Origin: Gemmatimonadota bacterium
GTDB lineage: Bacteria > Gemmatimonadota > Gemmatimonadetes > Gemmatimonadales > Gemmatimonadaceae
Assembly: GCA_016719105.1 (NCBI GenBank)
Contig: JADKAQ010000004.1
Location: 372,001-436,000, forward strand
DNA: 64,000 bases
Direction of reading: 5' to 3'
Part shown: positions 26,436 through 35,405 of the stretch, piece by piece
Position numbering within the stretch: the first letter of the stretch is position 1
How the letters are laid out: every line of letters starts with the position of its first letter
Made by a program: the position numbers and the translations under genes
The notes under the pieces: generated by a model
Told to the model about the DNA's origin: nothing
The model's input: only the letters and a program-made list of their open reading frames with translations
Databases searched by the model: none

Positions 26436-27104
26436 GTGAAAGCGATGAAGAAGTTCGCCATGACGTCGCTCGTGCTCTCGCTGGCAGTCGGTAGCCTCGC
26501 GAGCACCCCGGCAGTGGCGTCGGCACAGAACAAGGGGAAGGCAGCCAAGAACCTCCCCGCTTCCACGACCGTGAAGGTCGGGAACGGGAACGGGCTGCAG
26601 CGAGTGACCGTGACGGTGCTCGGCGCCTTGCAGGCGCTCACCGGCACGCAGCTCTACTTCTTCCCCGATCCGTTCGACCCGGTGACCGGTCAGTTTGCCC
26701 CGCACAAGCGCGTGGCGATCGGACCGTCGGCGTTCGGGGATGGGTCGGCGACCTGGGTCGCCGGCAGCAACTCCACGACGCTCGGGCTCTTCAAGGCGGG
26801 ACAGCCGCTCATCTTTGGGATGCTGCTCCCGAATAACACCTGGTACTACTCGGGCGCCGTCGCCAGGCCGCAGGCTATCGGGCTTCAGGCGGTGAACGGG
26901 GCAGTACCCAGCGCGTTCGCGGGGCAGTATGCCGGGGGCGATGCCTACGCGTGGAGAGCGGAACTGGGGAAGGGACAGTTCTCGGAAGTCCTGTTCACCA
27001 CCAGTCAGGCGACGGTCACCCCGGAGCCGGCTACGATGACGCTGCTCGGTCTCGGACTGGCCGGACTCGGCGGCATCCGGGCGCGGCGCCGTCGCAAGGC
27101 GTAA
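26436..27104 (+). CDS. PEP-CTERM sorting-signal protein
   Basis: A 222-aa secreted protein. A Sec signal (KKFAMTSLVLSLAVGSLAS ... ASAQ) opens it. The last 27 residues are PEPATMTLLGLGLAG followed by a short helix and the basic end RARRRRKA, the PEP-CTERM exosortase signal. The middle is a beta-rich domain of unknown type (TVTVLGALQALTGTQLYFFP). It is the only PEP-CTERM protein in the window and lies directly downstream of its exosortase and EpsI. GTG 26436 is three bases after AAGGAG; ATG 26445 is the alternative and gives the cleaner signal peptide. A perfect 12-bp hairpin follows at 27178-27205. Confidence 0.92.
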   Translation: MKAMKKFAMTSLVLSLAVGSLASTPAVASAQNKGKAAKNLPASTTVKVGNGNGLQRVTVTVLGALQALTGTQLYFFPDPFDPVTGQFAPHKRVAIGPSAFGDGSATWVAGSNSTTLGLFKAGQPLIFGMLLPNNTWYYSGAVARPQAIGLQAVNGAVPSAFAGQYAGGDAYAWRAELGKGQFSEVLFTTSQATVTPEPATMTLLGLGLAGLGGIRARRRRKA

Positions 27105-27177
27105 CGTCGCACCGGCTGTTCGATCGGCAGTTCGATCGGCAGTACGTAGGGTAGAAAGAACGGCAACTCGCCAACGG

Positions 27178-27205
27178 ACGGGCGCAGCCAACTGGCTGCG
27201 CCCGT
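27178..27205 (+). terminator. Hairpin terminator after the PEP-CTERM gene
   Basis: ACGGGCGCAGCC pairs with GGCTGCGCCCGT around AACT. It lies 74 bp after the stop codon. No T-run. Confidence 0.65.
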
Positions 27206-27383
27206 TCGCGTTGCGGGGGGGCGCCGTCGGCGGGGCCACGAGCGGACCCCGGAGCGCACGGCGGAGCGTCGGGGGTGCTCAGGGTTGGGCGCGACGCGCC
27301 GATACTCCTCAGTGGAGAACCCCGTCGGGGCGCGCGATGCGTCCCGGACGCCGGGGTTCGGAATGCCCTTGGTCGATCCAGAC

Positions 27384-28097
27384 ATGCCTCCACACTCCCA
27401 CTCGAGAGGGCGCGCGCACGCGCCCCGCGCCGTGCTCGCCTTCGTGGCGTTCCTCGCCCCGCTTGCCCTGACCGGCTGCGGGAAGAAGGAGGTCGTCGAG
27501 GCCCCGTCACCGGGCTCCCTCGTGCTCGTGCAGGGGAACAACCAGCAGGTGCAGGGCGGTGCCGAGCTTCCCAACCCGGTCATCATTCGGGTGCTCGGGA
27601 CCGACGGCAATCCGGTGGCCAAGATTCCGGTCGGCTTCTCGGTGGTGCAGGGCGGTGGATCGGTGAGTCCCGGGAGTGCCCCCAGCGACGAGAACGGCGA
27701 AGTGAAGGTGAAGTGGACGGTGGGGCCCAACGAAGTCGCGCAGATGCTGCGCGCCACGGTCCCCGGCGTCGAGGCGGTGAACGTCATCGCCCTCGCCCTC
27801 CTTCCATCGGACATCATCGTGGCGCAGGGGAACAACCAGATCGCCAAGGCCGGGGCGGCGCTCCCCAACCCGATCGTGATACGCATCGTGGGGCCCGGCA
27901 ACGTCCCAATGAAGGGGATCGCCGTCGCCTTCCAGGTCGTCAGCGGCGGCGGACTCATCTCGCCGCAGTCCGGGCTCACCAACGCGCTCGGTGAGGTCAC
28001 GGCGCGCTGGACGCTGGGTGGCACCGCCGGAACCAACACGCTCGCGGTGTCCAGCGGCTCGCTGCAGCCGCTGTCGATGCTGGCGGTGGGGCAATAG
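27384..28097 (+). CDS. Lipoprotein with two bacterial Ig-like domains
   Basis: A 237-aa protein. From ATG 27384 (ATG 27363 is an alternative) comes a basic, His-rich start and a lipoprotein signal VLAFVAFLAPLALTGC. After a short linker, two copies of an Ig-like (Big_1-type) domain of about 90 residues follow. Each starts with VQGNNQ or AQGNNQ, continues ELPNPVIIRVLG or ALPNPIVIRIVG and has GFSVVQGGGSVSP or AFQVVSGGGLISP. The two copies are similar enough at protein level to be an internal duplication. Such proteins are usually outer-membrane or surface anchored; the partner is unknown. It is a single gene, ending at the bidirectional hairpin 28129-28158. Confidence 0.85.
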   Translation: MPPHSHSRGRAHAPRAVLAFVAFLAPLALTGCGKKEVVEAPSPGSLVLVQGNNQQVQGGAELPNPVIIRVLGTDGNPVAKIPVGFSVVQGGGSVSPGSAPSDENGEVKVKWTVGPNEVAQMLRATVPGVEAVNVIALALLPSDIIVAQGNNQIAKAGAALPNPIVIRIVGPGNVPMKGIAVAFQVVSGGGLISPQSGLTNALGEVTARWTLGGTAGTNTLAVSSGSLQPLSMLAVGQ

Positions 28098-28128
28098 CCC
28101 ACCGCGGTTCTGCTCGCACCGGAACCAT

Positions 28129-28158
28129 GCACGGGCGCGCCTTGTGGCGCGCCCGTGC
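28129..28158. terminator. Bidirectional hairpin between convergent genes
   Basis: A perfect 13-bp stem (GCACGGGCGCGCC / GGCGCGCCCGTGC) with a TTGT loop, between the ends of the Ig-like lipoprotein gene (plus) and the GDPD gene (minus). Confidence 0.75.
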
Positions 28159-28171
28159 TGCTTTCAGCGGG

Positions 28172-28972
28172 TCACGCCGACGTCCCCGCGCGCGCGTCCC
28201 ACGCGTCGCGTGCCCGGAGGATCACGGCCGGATCATCGGAGATGATGCCGCGCGCCCCGAGTTGCCAGAGCGCGTGCGCGGTGGGGGCGTCGTTCACCGT
28301 CCAGACGTGGAGCGGAACTCCGGCGGGGCGCGCCGCCCTGACGAGCGCGCCTAACGGGACCGGAATGTGCTCATGCACTTGCGGCAGCGACATGAGCTGA
28401 AACGGGAGCGCTCGGAAGCGCCAACCCAGCAGGGCGGGGAGGCATCGCCGCGCGATCGCTGCGGTCGACGCCCCGGTCGCGATGCGGCTTCCGGAAAAGG
28501 GCGCGACGGCACGCTGGTCGAACGACGCCACGACGCAGCGCCCAGTAGCCTGCAGCCGTTCGATCACCGCCCGTGTCCCGGCCGATGCCTCGACGGTCTT
28601 GATCTCGATGAGCACCGGTATGTCGGGGAGGGCGAGCAGGACCTCTTCGAGCGTCGAGATCCCGATCCCGCGCCCACGATACGGAAAGGTGCGCCCGCCA
28701 TCGGTCGTGAACGTCGCCCCTGCATCGAACGCGCGCAGTTCGGCGAGCGTGAGCGCGGCGACTTCTCCCGCGCTGCCCGTCGTGCGCGCGACCGTGGCGT
28801 CATGAAAGACGACGATCGCCCCATCACGCGTGCGTCGCACGTCGAACTCCAGCGCGTCGACGCCGAGGGCGACGGCCTGCCGGAACGACTCCAGCGTGTT
28901 TTCCGGGGCATGCGCGCAGTTGCCGCGATGCCCGATGACGGGGCGGGCGCGCAGGTCGAGGAGGGGGTTCAA
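28172..28972 (-). CDS. Glycerophosphodiester phosphodiesterase
   Basis: A 266-aa TIM-barrel protein of the GDPD family and of normal length. Catalytic and metal residues are visible: His15 in GHRGNCAHAPENT, Glu42 and Asp44 in LEFDVRRT, His57 in VFHDATV and Glu in IEIKT. The C-terminal part has HVWTVND and GIISDDP. It hydrolyses glycerophosphodiesters to glycerol-3-phosphate and an alcohol. No signal peptide is present, so it should be cytoplasmic, as UgpQ is. It is monocistronic; 200 bp of repeat-containing sequence precede it. Confidence 0.93.
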   Translation of the reverse strand: MNPLLDLRARPVIGHRGNCAHAPENTLESFRQAVALGVDALEFDVRRTRDGAIVVFHDATVARTTGSAGEVAALTLAELRAFDAGATFTTDGGRTFPYRGRGIGISTLEEVLLALPDIPVLIEIKTVEASAGTRAVIERLQATGRCVVASFDQRAVAPFSGSRIATGASTAAIARRCLPALLGWRFRALPFQLMSLPQVHEHIPVPLGALVRAARPAGVPLHVWTVNDAPTAHALWQLGARGIISDDPAVILRARDAWDARAGTSA

Positions 28973-28976
28973 GGGG

Positions 28977-29008
28977 CGGAAGACGGGAAGACGGGAAGAC
29001 GAGAATAC
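28977..29008. repeat. GGGAAGAC octamer array, about four units
   Basis: Two perfect GGGAAGAC units (28985-29000) with degenerate units on both sides. In inverted orientation to the array at 29089-29112, so a 16-bp stem spanning about 90 bp is possible. Confidence 0.85.
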
Positions 29009-29088
29009 GAGTGAAAGCTACCGCAATCGCGGGCACGCAGGTGCGGGCCTCCTTCGCCGTCCACCGCGCCCCCCTTACCCGTTCTCAC

Positions 29089-29112
29089 GTCTTCCCGTCT
29101 TCCCGTCTTCCC
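29089..29112. repeat. GTCTTCCC octamer array, three perfect units
   Basis: Three perfect tandem copies, the inverse complement of the array at 28977-29008. Both lie in the gap between the GDPD and TonB-receptor genes. Confidence 0.9.
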
Positions 29113-29121
29113 CCTAAGACA

Positions 29122-29156
29122 CGAACGCCCGGGAGCCAGAGGCCCCCGGGCGTTCG
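29122..29156 (-). terminator. Terminator hairpin after the TonB-dependent receptor
   Basis: CGAACGCCCGGG (29122-29133) pairs perfectly with CCCGGGCGTTCG (29145-29156) across an 11-nt loop, 15 bp downstream of the receptor stop on the minus strand. Confidence 0.75.
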
Positions 29157-29171
29157 CGATGGTCTGCCCTT

Positions 29172-32063
29172 CTAGAAGCTGTACTGCAACCGCGTCACCA
29201 CCATGCGCCCGATCTGCGGGGAGCCGGGGAAGGAGCGGATCTTCTTGTCCAGGATGTTGGTGCCGTTCACCGACCAGAGGACTTCCTTGGCGCCGAACGG
29301 GAGGCGGTAGTTGAAGCCGATGTCGAAGAGATTGCTGGTCGGCACACCGTCGTACACGTAGAACTGCGTCGACCCGGGGCGCTGGAAGCGAATGTCGCGG
29401 CCGGAGACGTCGGGACCCGAGGCGTACACGCCCGAGTTGACCGGGTACGCGGCCATGTAGCGCCAGCGGAACTCCATCCCGTACTTGTTGGGCTCATCGC
29501 GGAGCTTCATGGTCAGCGACGCCTTGCCGTCCGGCGCGTTGAGCATGAGCGGCGACGAGTTGGAGCTCACGATGTCGCTGAAGATCAGGTCGCTCACCCA
29601 GCTGTACGTGCCAGCGAGGGTGATGTACTCGTTGGCGACGTAGTCCACCGCCATGTCGACGCCCTTGACCGTGATCTCCTTGTTGGTGCTGGAGGTGTAG
29701 GTCGCGTAGACGTCGGTGCCGTTGGCGAACGTGCCGTTGTTGAACTGCACGATGCCGACGGGGAGTGAGGCCGCCGCCGTCGCGATCTGCGGGGCGATCT
29801 GCTGCGCGGCCGCCGCGGCCTGCGCCGCCGGGACGCCGGCCTGGATCAGGATCTGCGCGATGTTGGGGCCGAGGAAGGCGCCCAGCTGCTGGCCGTTGAA
29901 GAAGACGTTCGGCGTGGCGATGCCGGCGGGGTTCCCGACGTCACCGCGCTTCTGCACCCAGCCGTCGACCGCCAGGCGCAGCTTGTTGCCGATGATCCCC
30001 TTGTAGCCGATCTCGTACGTCTTGTTGTACGACGCGTCGAGCGCGCCGATGTCGGCCAGGTTCCCCCCCTGGATGTCGCGGGCAGGGTTGGTGGCCTGGT
30101 TGAGGTAGGCGACGCGGCTTCCCACCTGGTTGTCCGTCGGCTGCAAGTTGCCAAGCCCGTTCACCAGCGCCGTGGCCAGCTGGGCGCCGAGCGACGGCGT
30201 GAGCAGCGCGATGAGGTTCGGGCGGAGCCCGGCGATGACGCCGCGATACACGCCGGCCGACGACGAGGCGACCCAGTCGTTGCCGCCGGTGAAGCGCGAC
30301 TTCATGCACAGCCCGCCGTTGAGCGTGCCGCACGAACGATTGAAGTTCCACCCCGACTTGGGCGGGTTGCCCAGCGCGCGGATGTTGTAGCCCGAGTTGC
30401 CGATGTTGCGCGCCTGGATGAGGTCCAGGAAGTACGAGAAGTTGGCCGGCGTCGAGAACGCGCGGTTGTACGTCGCACGGAAATTGTGCGTCTCGCTCGG
30501 CTTGAAGACGACCGCGACGCGCGGCGACGTCTGGTAGCCGTCGATGAGCGAGTTGTGGTCGAGGCGCAGCGCCGCGATGAGGTCGAACTTGCTCGTGAGG
30601 TTGGTGGTGGACTGGATGTAGCCGCCCACCTCCGTCACGTCATCGATCTCCTCGTTGCGCCCGTTGATCGTGCCGCCGGTGCGCGGGTTGGTCTTGATCC
30701 AGTCGAGCCCATACACGAAGTCCTGCTTCTTGCCGAGCGACAGCCCGTGCTGCAGCTGGGCGGCAAAGACGCGCGACTGATCGACGATCGGCTGGCCGGA
30801 ACGCAGGAGGTACGTGCCGGTCGTGGAGAGCGAGTCGTCGTTGCCGGCGTCGCTCAGGTTGGCGAAGACCTGTCCGAACAGGCGCCCGATGCGCGCGCGC
30901 TGCTGGAGGCTCTTGTACGTCCAGTTCTTGATCTGCGACGTGCCGTTGGCGCCGGTGAGTTCGAGACCGCTGCCCACGTCGGTATACCCGAGCGTCGTCA
31001 CGAACTCGGCGTTCTCCGACGGACGAACGTCGAGGCGCGCCTCGGAGGTGAAGCGGCGCAGGTTGAAGTCACGGATGTTCGGCTTTCCCGCGCGCGCGGC
31101 CGGGGCCTGGGCGGGGAAGACGTCGGGCTCACCCGGATCGAAGTTGGGGAGGATGTTCCCCAGCGTGTCGCGCGCCGAGGCGCTGCTCCAGTCGGTGGCG
31201 CTGAAGTACTCGCCCGAGAGCTTGTAGGCGACCTTCGGGGTGATGACGCCCGCGTGACGCAGCGAGCCGCGCCACAGGTTGCGCGTCCCGCCATCGACCG
31301 TCATCGTCGTCCCCTGCGAGGAAAACGGCGACTTGGTGATGACATGCAACACGCCGTTTGCCGAGTTGGGGCCGTAGAGCGCCGAGGCGGGGCCGAGCAG
31401 CACTTCGATGCGCTCGACGTCCTCGTTGGTCCCCGTCATCAGGAAGGGAACGTTCACGCGCAGCGACGGGACGCCGGCGAACTTGTAGTCCTGCAGCATC
31501 AGGATCGAGCCCGAGAACGCGTTGTTGAAGCCGCGCGCCACGACGTTGCTCTGGGCGATGCCGCCCTGGTTCACGTCGACCCCGGGGACGCCGCGCACGT
31601 GATCGGTCACCGTGACCGATGTGCGCTCCTGGATGTCGCGCACGTCCACGACGGAGACCGACGCTGGCGCCGCCAGCACCTTCTCGGGACGACGCGAGGC
31701 GGTCGTGACCACCGGATTGAGCTCGGTGGCGAATTCCTTCATGGTGACGTCGACGGTGGCGCTGCCGCCGGCCGTGACCGTCACCCCTTCGGTGCGAACC
31801 AACTGGTAGCCGATGCGCGTCGCGACGACGGCGTACGTCCCCGCCGCCACGTTGGCGACGCGGTACGTCCCGTCTTCGCGCGAGAGCACCGACGCCGCCA
31901 TCTGCCCGCTGGCATTGATGGCTTGCACGCGCACTCCGCTGAGCGGCGCGCCGCCGTCGTTGGTCACCTTGCCGCCGATGGAGCCGCCCTGCGCAAGCGC
32001 GGGGCGCGCCGCGAGGGCCAGGCAACACAGGACGGCGAATCGACGAACTCGAGTAGCGAACAT
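29172..32063 (-). CDS. TonB-dependent outer-membrane receptor with carboxypeptidase-like regulatory domain
   Basis: A 963-aa protein. A Sec signal (RRFAVLCCLALAARPALAQ) leads to a carboxypeptidase-regulatory-like domain (GGKVTNDGGAPLSGVRVQAI, residues 28-110), then the plug (VVDVRDIQERTSVTVTDHVR ... DVNQGGIAQSNVVARGFNN) and a 22-strand-type barrel ending in RLQYSF with the terminal Phe needed for outer-membrane insertion. Receptors of this SusC-like architecture import large ligands with TonB energy. No SusD-like partner is adjacent and the ligand is unknown. ATG 32063 has GAGGTG four bases upstream; GTG 32069 is in frame but covers that site. A run rich in Ala and Gln near residue 760 (AAQAAAAAQQIAPQIATAAA) is unusual for a barrel loop. 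Confidence 0.93.
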   Translation of the reverse strand: MFATRVRRFAVLCCLALAARPALAQGGSIGGKVTNDGGAPLSGVRVQAINASGQMAASVLSREDGTYRVANVAAGTYAVVATRIGYQLVRTEGVTVTAGGSATVDVTMKEFATELNPVVTTASRRPEKVLAAPASVSVVDVRDIQERTSVTVTDHVRGVPGVDVNQGGIAQSNVVARGFNNAFSGSILMLQDYKFAGVPSLRVNVPFLMTGTNEDVERIEVLLGPASALYGPNSANGVLHVITKSPFSSQGTTMTVDGGTRNLWRGSLRHAGVITPKVAYKLSGEYFSATDWSSASARDTLGNILPNFDPGEPDVFPAQAPAARAGKPNIRDFNLRRFTSEARLDVRPSENAEFVTTLGYTDVGSGLELTGANGTSQIKNWTYKSLQQRARIGRLFGQVFANLSDAGNDDSLSTTGTYLLRSGQPIVDQSRVFAAQLQHGLSLGKKQDFVYGLDWIKTNPRTGGTINGRNEEIDDVTEVGGYIQSTTNLTSKFDLIAALRLDHNSLIDGYQTSPRVAVVFKPSETHNFRATYNRAFSTPANFSYFLDLIQARNIGNSGYNIRALGNPPKSGWNFNRSCGTLNGGLCMKSRFTGGNDWVASSSAGVYRGVIAGLRPNLIALLTPSLGAQLATALVNGLGNLQPTDNQVGSRVAYLNQATNPARDIQGGNLADIGALDASYNKTYEIGYKGIIGNKLRLAVDGWVQKRGDVGNPAGIATPNVFFNGQQLGAFLGPNIAQILIQAGVPAAQAAAAAQQIAPQIATAAASLPVGIVQFNNGTFANGTDVYATYTSSTNKEITVKGVDMAVDYVANEYITLAGTYSWVSDLIFSDIVSSNSSPLMLNAPDGKASLTMKLRDEPNKYGMEFRWRYMAAYPVNSGVYASGPDVSGRDIRFQRPGSTQFYVYDGVPTSNLFDIGFNYRLPFGAKEVLWSVNGTNILDKKIRSFPGSPQIGRMVVTRLQYSF

Positions 32064-32278
32064 CAACACCTCGGTGGGGTTGGTGTAAATGGTCTGTCAA
32101 GACGCCCCGAAGATAGGGCTCGACCTCGACCGTTCGCCATATCCCATTCCCCCTGATTTCGCATGGATCGCCTCGCACGCGTCCCCGCGTGGCGCCGCGC
32201 CTCTTGGCCCGCCACGCCCTGCCATTCGCACGAGGGGGAGCCTTGCGAACCGGTCGCACCTAGGCGACTCATCCACGC

Positions 32279-32995
32279 ATGAAGCGTTCGCACCGACTCC
32301 CCTCGCGAGGACTGCGTCCGCGCCATGCGCCTGTCGACCTCCCCCGGCGGGCGGTGACACGTGTCGTCGGGCGGCTGCTCGCGATTGCTGCCTGCGTGCT
32401 CCCGCTTTCTTCGGCCGCGCGGGCGCAGCAGTCGAGCGCTCCGGCGCCTTCACCCGTGGTCCGGACGCTGATGGGCGACATCGCCCTCGTCATGCGCCTC
32501 GATGGGGAGGGGACGCTCGCCCTTGGTGCCGCCGGGCCCCGGCGAACGCTCTCGCTCAGCGTGCGGGCCTCCGACGCACGTCGGTGGGCCGATTCGGCCG
32601 CGCGATTGCTCGTGCCGCCACCGCGCCCGCGCCGCGGGCGGGGCACGACCCCTAAGGACAGTGTGCCGTCCGTGCAACGGGCGCGCGCCATCCTCGAGGA
32701 GCCTGGCGTCGGGGCAGGGAGCTTCGTCCTCACCCGCGTCGATAGCGCAGGGACGCGCTCCTTCCTGCTCTTCATCGACGACGCCGAACTCGATCCGCTG
32801 CGTCAGCTGCTGGAGCCGTCGGAGGCCTCCACGCTCGTACGCCTCGTGCGGAAGGCGGCGACGCCGCCCAAGGCTGTGAAAGCCAAACCGTCGAAGGCTG
32901 CAAAGAAGACGGCGAAGGCGAAATCACCAGCCGCAACGAAGCCGGGGGCGGGCGCTACCGCTCGCCCCCTCCCGACGCGCCCCGCGCGCCCATGA
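32279..32995 (+). CDS. Secreted protein with Lys/Ala/Pro-rich tail, unknown function
   Basis: A 238-aa protein. A long basic N-region precedes a signal segment (VVGRLLAIAACVLPLSSAARAQ, split by basic residues before it). The middle 120 residues are mixed alpha/beta (TLMGDIALVMRLDGEGTLAL ... SFVLTRVDSAGTRSFLLFID). The last 45 are KAVKAKPSKAAKKTAKAKSP and similar, a tail like cell-wall or nucleic-acid-binding extensions. No family is recognised. The start could lie further in (the codons from 32279 are weak). Its last 41 bp overlap tail-to-tail with the multihaem cytochrome gene. Confidence 0.65.
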   Translation: MKRSHRLPSRGLRPRHAPVDLPRRAVTRVVGRLLAIAACVLPLSSAARAQQSSAPAPSPVVRTLMGDIALVMRLDGEGTLALGAAGPRRTLSLSVRASDARRWADSAARLLVPPPRPRRGRGTTPKDSVPSVQRARAILEEPGVGAGSFVLTRVDSAGTRSFLLFIDDAELDPLRQLLEPSEASTLVRLVRKAATPPKAVKAKPSKAAKKTAKAKSPAATKPGAGATARPLPTRPARP

Positions 32996-35402
32996 CCTGC
33001 CGCAGCTTCTCGCGCGCCTCCAGCGCGTCGGGATCGCCCGGGGCGAATTCCAGTCCGGCGTTGACCTCCTCCAGCGCGCGCGTGAGCTCCCCGCGCGAGG
33101 CGAGGATGCGCGCCAGGTAGAAGTGCGCGACGGGAAGTGACGGATCGCTCGCCACCGCCCGCTCGTACGCGTCCTGGGCCTCCGCCGCCTTCCCTTGTTC
33201 GAAGTAGATGTTGCCCAGGTTGAACCAGGCGAGCGGTTCGTGCGCGTTCAGCTGCAACGCCCGACGGTACGCCGCTTCGGCCCCCGCCTTGTCCCCCTGC
33301 GACGAGAGCGCGATCCCGAGGTTCACCTGCGCCAGGGGCTGTCGCGGCTCGAGCTCGAGGCTTCGGCGCAGGCTGACCACCGCGTCGGCGAATCCGCCCG
33401 ACTGGGACTGCGAGACCCCGAGGTTGAGGTGCAGGCGCGGGTTTTCCGGCTCGATCTCGAGCGCCTTGCGGTAGATGCGCACCGCGGTCCCGGCGTCGCC
33501 ACGCGTGCGCGCCACGTCGGCAAACCATCCCAACACGAGCGTCCAGCGCGCGCGCACACGCGCCTCGTCGGCGCCGAGGGTGCGCAGCTGCGTCGCCAGT
33601 CGACGGCGCACACCGGAGCGGTCGCCGGCGGCCAGGTGCAACGATGCCAGCGCCGTGGCGCGCACGTCGAGGTCGGGATGGCGGCCGAGCGCGTCGAGCC
33701 GGTCGATCACCCCGCGCTCCAGGTCGGGCATGTCGGCCGCGAGGAACTGCTCGGCAAACTGTGCGATGCCGGCGTAGAGGGCCGCGGTGTGCCGTTCGCC
33801 GGGCCGCAGCACCAGCGCCGCCGCCTCCGTGCGGCTGGTCATGCCGGGGAGGCGTTGCGCGGCGGCGATGGCCGGCGCAACGGGCTTGAGCTCCCCGTAC
33901 CAGCGCCGCACCTGCTGGTCGAGCGCGTCCTCGCTCTGGTCTGTGTGGCACCCCTTGCACGCGCTGGTGATCCCCGCGGCGCCGTCGGCGGCGGGGCGGG
34001 GGATCGGGATGGCGTGGTCGGAGCGAGCGTAGCGGAGCGTCGTCCCCACCTCGGGTTCCTGCAGGTAGGGCATGTGACAGCTCACGCAGCGGCTCCCCTC
34101 CGAGGCGGGGGCGTGTCGCGTGTGGAGCGTGGGAGCGGCCGCCTTGGCCTGGTGGCACGACGTGCACTGCCGGTCGTCGAACCGCCCGGGGATCGCTTCC
34201 CCCGTCACGGTACGATACCCCTGCGAGTGCGGGTCGTGACACGAGGTGCAGGTCATCCCCCCGTTCACATAGCAGTCGGAGTACAGGTGCCCCTGCTGGT
34301 AGGCGAAGGTCCGCACGCGGCCGTCGGCCAGGTGCGCCCGATCCCCCAACTGCGGCGTGCGTAGCGCGTAATACGCCTCCAGCGACTCTCCCGGGAGATA
34401 CCCACCGCGCAGCCGGTCCTTGAGCGCGTGGCAGCTCCAGCAGGTCTCGAGCGAGCCGTCCTTGGAGCGCGTGGCCAGCGCGGACATTCCCGTCTCGCCA
34501 GATGCAATCGCGGCCGCATCCTTCACCAGCGCCACATGGCGCCGGCCGGGCCCGTGGCACGATTCGCAGTTGATCGACAGCGCGGTGAAGCGCGTGCGCA
34601 CCCGCGACGCCGCCGAGTCCAGCGAGACCGCGATCTGGCTCCCGTGGCACGACTGGCAGTTGGTGTAGCGCACCTCGTCGCCCAGGACACGGATCGGGGG
34701 CCAGTCCCCGCACTCGGCGAGCGACATCGATGGCGTGATCGGTTGCCACCCCTTCCCGCCGCGCGCCTCGGTGTTGCAGAACCACTTCCCGTCGATGCGA
34801 TGGAAGTCAAACGGGAGAAAGCGCCACGTTCCATCGGGGAACTTCGAGACGAAGCCCTGCGTGCCGCCCCCCACCATGTGCCCGCGCCCGATGACGCCGT
34901 CCACGGTGAAGACCCGCTCGGCACGCCCCTGCTGACGCACCACGAAGCGATATGCCCCCGCCGACGCCGTGGCCAGCACCTCGGCGTCGCGAAAGCGGAT
35001 CGGCGCCCCGTTGAAGGCCGCGATGATCGTCGCGGGTGACGGCGCTCCCCCTGCGGTGCCGTGCGTCGAGCGGCGCCAGACGTCGAACTCGGCACGGTGG
35101 CAGTCGGCGCAGGCGTCAGAGCCGAGGAAGTCGTCGGAGGTGACGCTGGCGGCGGTGAGGCGGGCGGTCGGGGGAGGGAGCGCCTCGCGCGAGGCGCCGG
35201 CCCCCTCCGCGTCGCCCACGTCCCCAGACCACGGCCGGAAGACGACGAGGAGCGCGGCGATCGCCAGCGCCACCACGATCGCCAGCAGGAGCCAGAGGCG
35301 CGAGCGGGGGAATCGGGGGGGGAGCGGGGTGACCGGCGTCTCGGACGGAGGGCCGCTCCGCCCCCCCTTTCCGCTCCCCTTTCCCTTGGGCGGGCGCGCC
35401 AT
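32955..35402 (-). CDS. Membrane-anchored octahaem cytochrome c with C-terminal TPR domain
   Basis: An 815-aa protein. A basic start leads to one transmembrane helix (LWLLLAIVVALAIAALLVVF, about 37-56). The periplasmic part has eight CxxCH haem-binding motifs: CADCH, CQSCH, CESCH, CWSCH, CTSCH twice, CVSCH and CKGCH, in the style of cytochrome c554/NrfA-like multihaem proteins. Residues about 600-800 are TPR repeats (NPRLHLNLGVSQSQSGGFAD; EPLAWFNLGNIYFEQGKAAE). It should carry electrons in the periplasm. The donor, acceptor and any catalytic haem are unknown. Its partner is probably the dihaem cytochrome encoded three bases upstream. No haem-lyase gene is in view. Confidence 0.92.
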   Translation of the reverse strand: MARPPKGKGSGKGGRSGPPSETPVTPLPPRFPRSRLWLLLAIVVALAIAALLVVFRPWSGDVGDAEGAGASREALPPPTARLTAASVTSDDFLGSDACADCHRAEFDVWRRSTHGTAGGAPSPATIIAAFNGAPIRFRDAEVLATASAGAYRFVVRQQGRAERVFTVDGVIGRGHMVGGGTQGFVSKFPDGTWRFLPFDFHRIDGKWFCNTEARGGKGWQPITPSMSLAECGDWPPIRVLGDEVRYTNCQSCHGSQIAVSLDSAASRVRTRFTALSINCESCHGPGRRHVALVKDAAAIASGETGMSALATRSKDGSLETCWSCHALKDRLRGGYLPGESLEAYYALRTPQLGDRAHLADGRVRTFAYQQGHLYSDCYVNGGMTCTSCHDPHSQGYRTVTGEAIPGRFDDRQCTSCHQAKAAAPTLHTRHAPASEGSRCVSCHMPYLQEPEVGTTLRYARSDHAIPIPRPAADGAAGITSACKGCHTDQSEDALDQQVRRWYGELKPVAPAIAAAQRLPGMTSRTEAAALVLRPGERHTAALYAGIAQFAEQFLAADMPDLERGVIDRLDALGRHPDLDVRATALASLHLAAGDRSGVRRRLATQLRTLGADEARVRARWTLVLGWFADVARTRGDAGTAVRIYRKALEIEPENPRLHLNLGVSQSQSGGFADAVVSLRRSLELEPRQPLAQVNLGIALSSQGDKAGAEAAYRRALQLNAHEPLAWFNLGNIYFEQGKAAEAQDAYERAVASDPSLPVAHFYLARILASRGELTRALEEVNAGLEFAPGDPDALEAREKLRQVMGARGASGGGER

Positions 35403-35405
35403 CGG

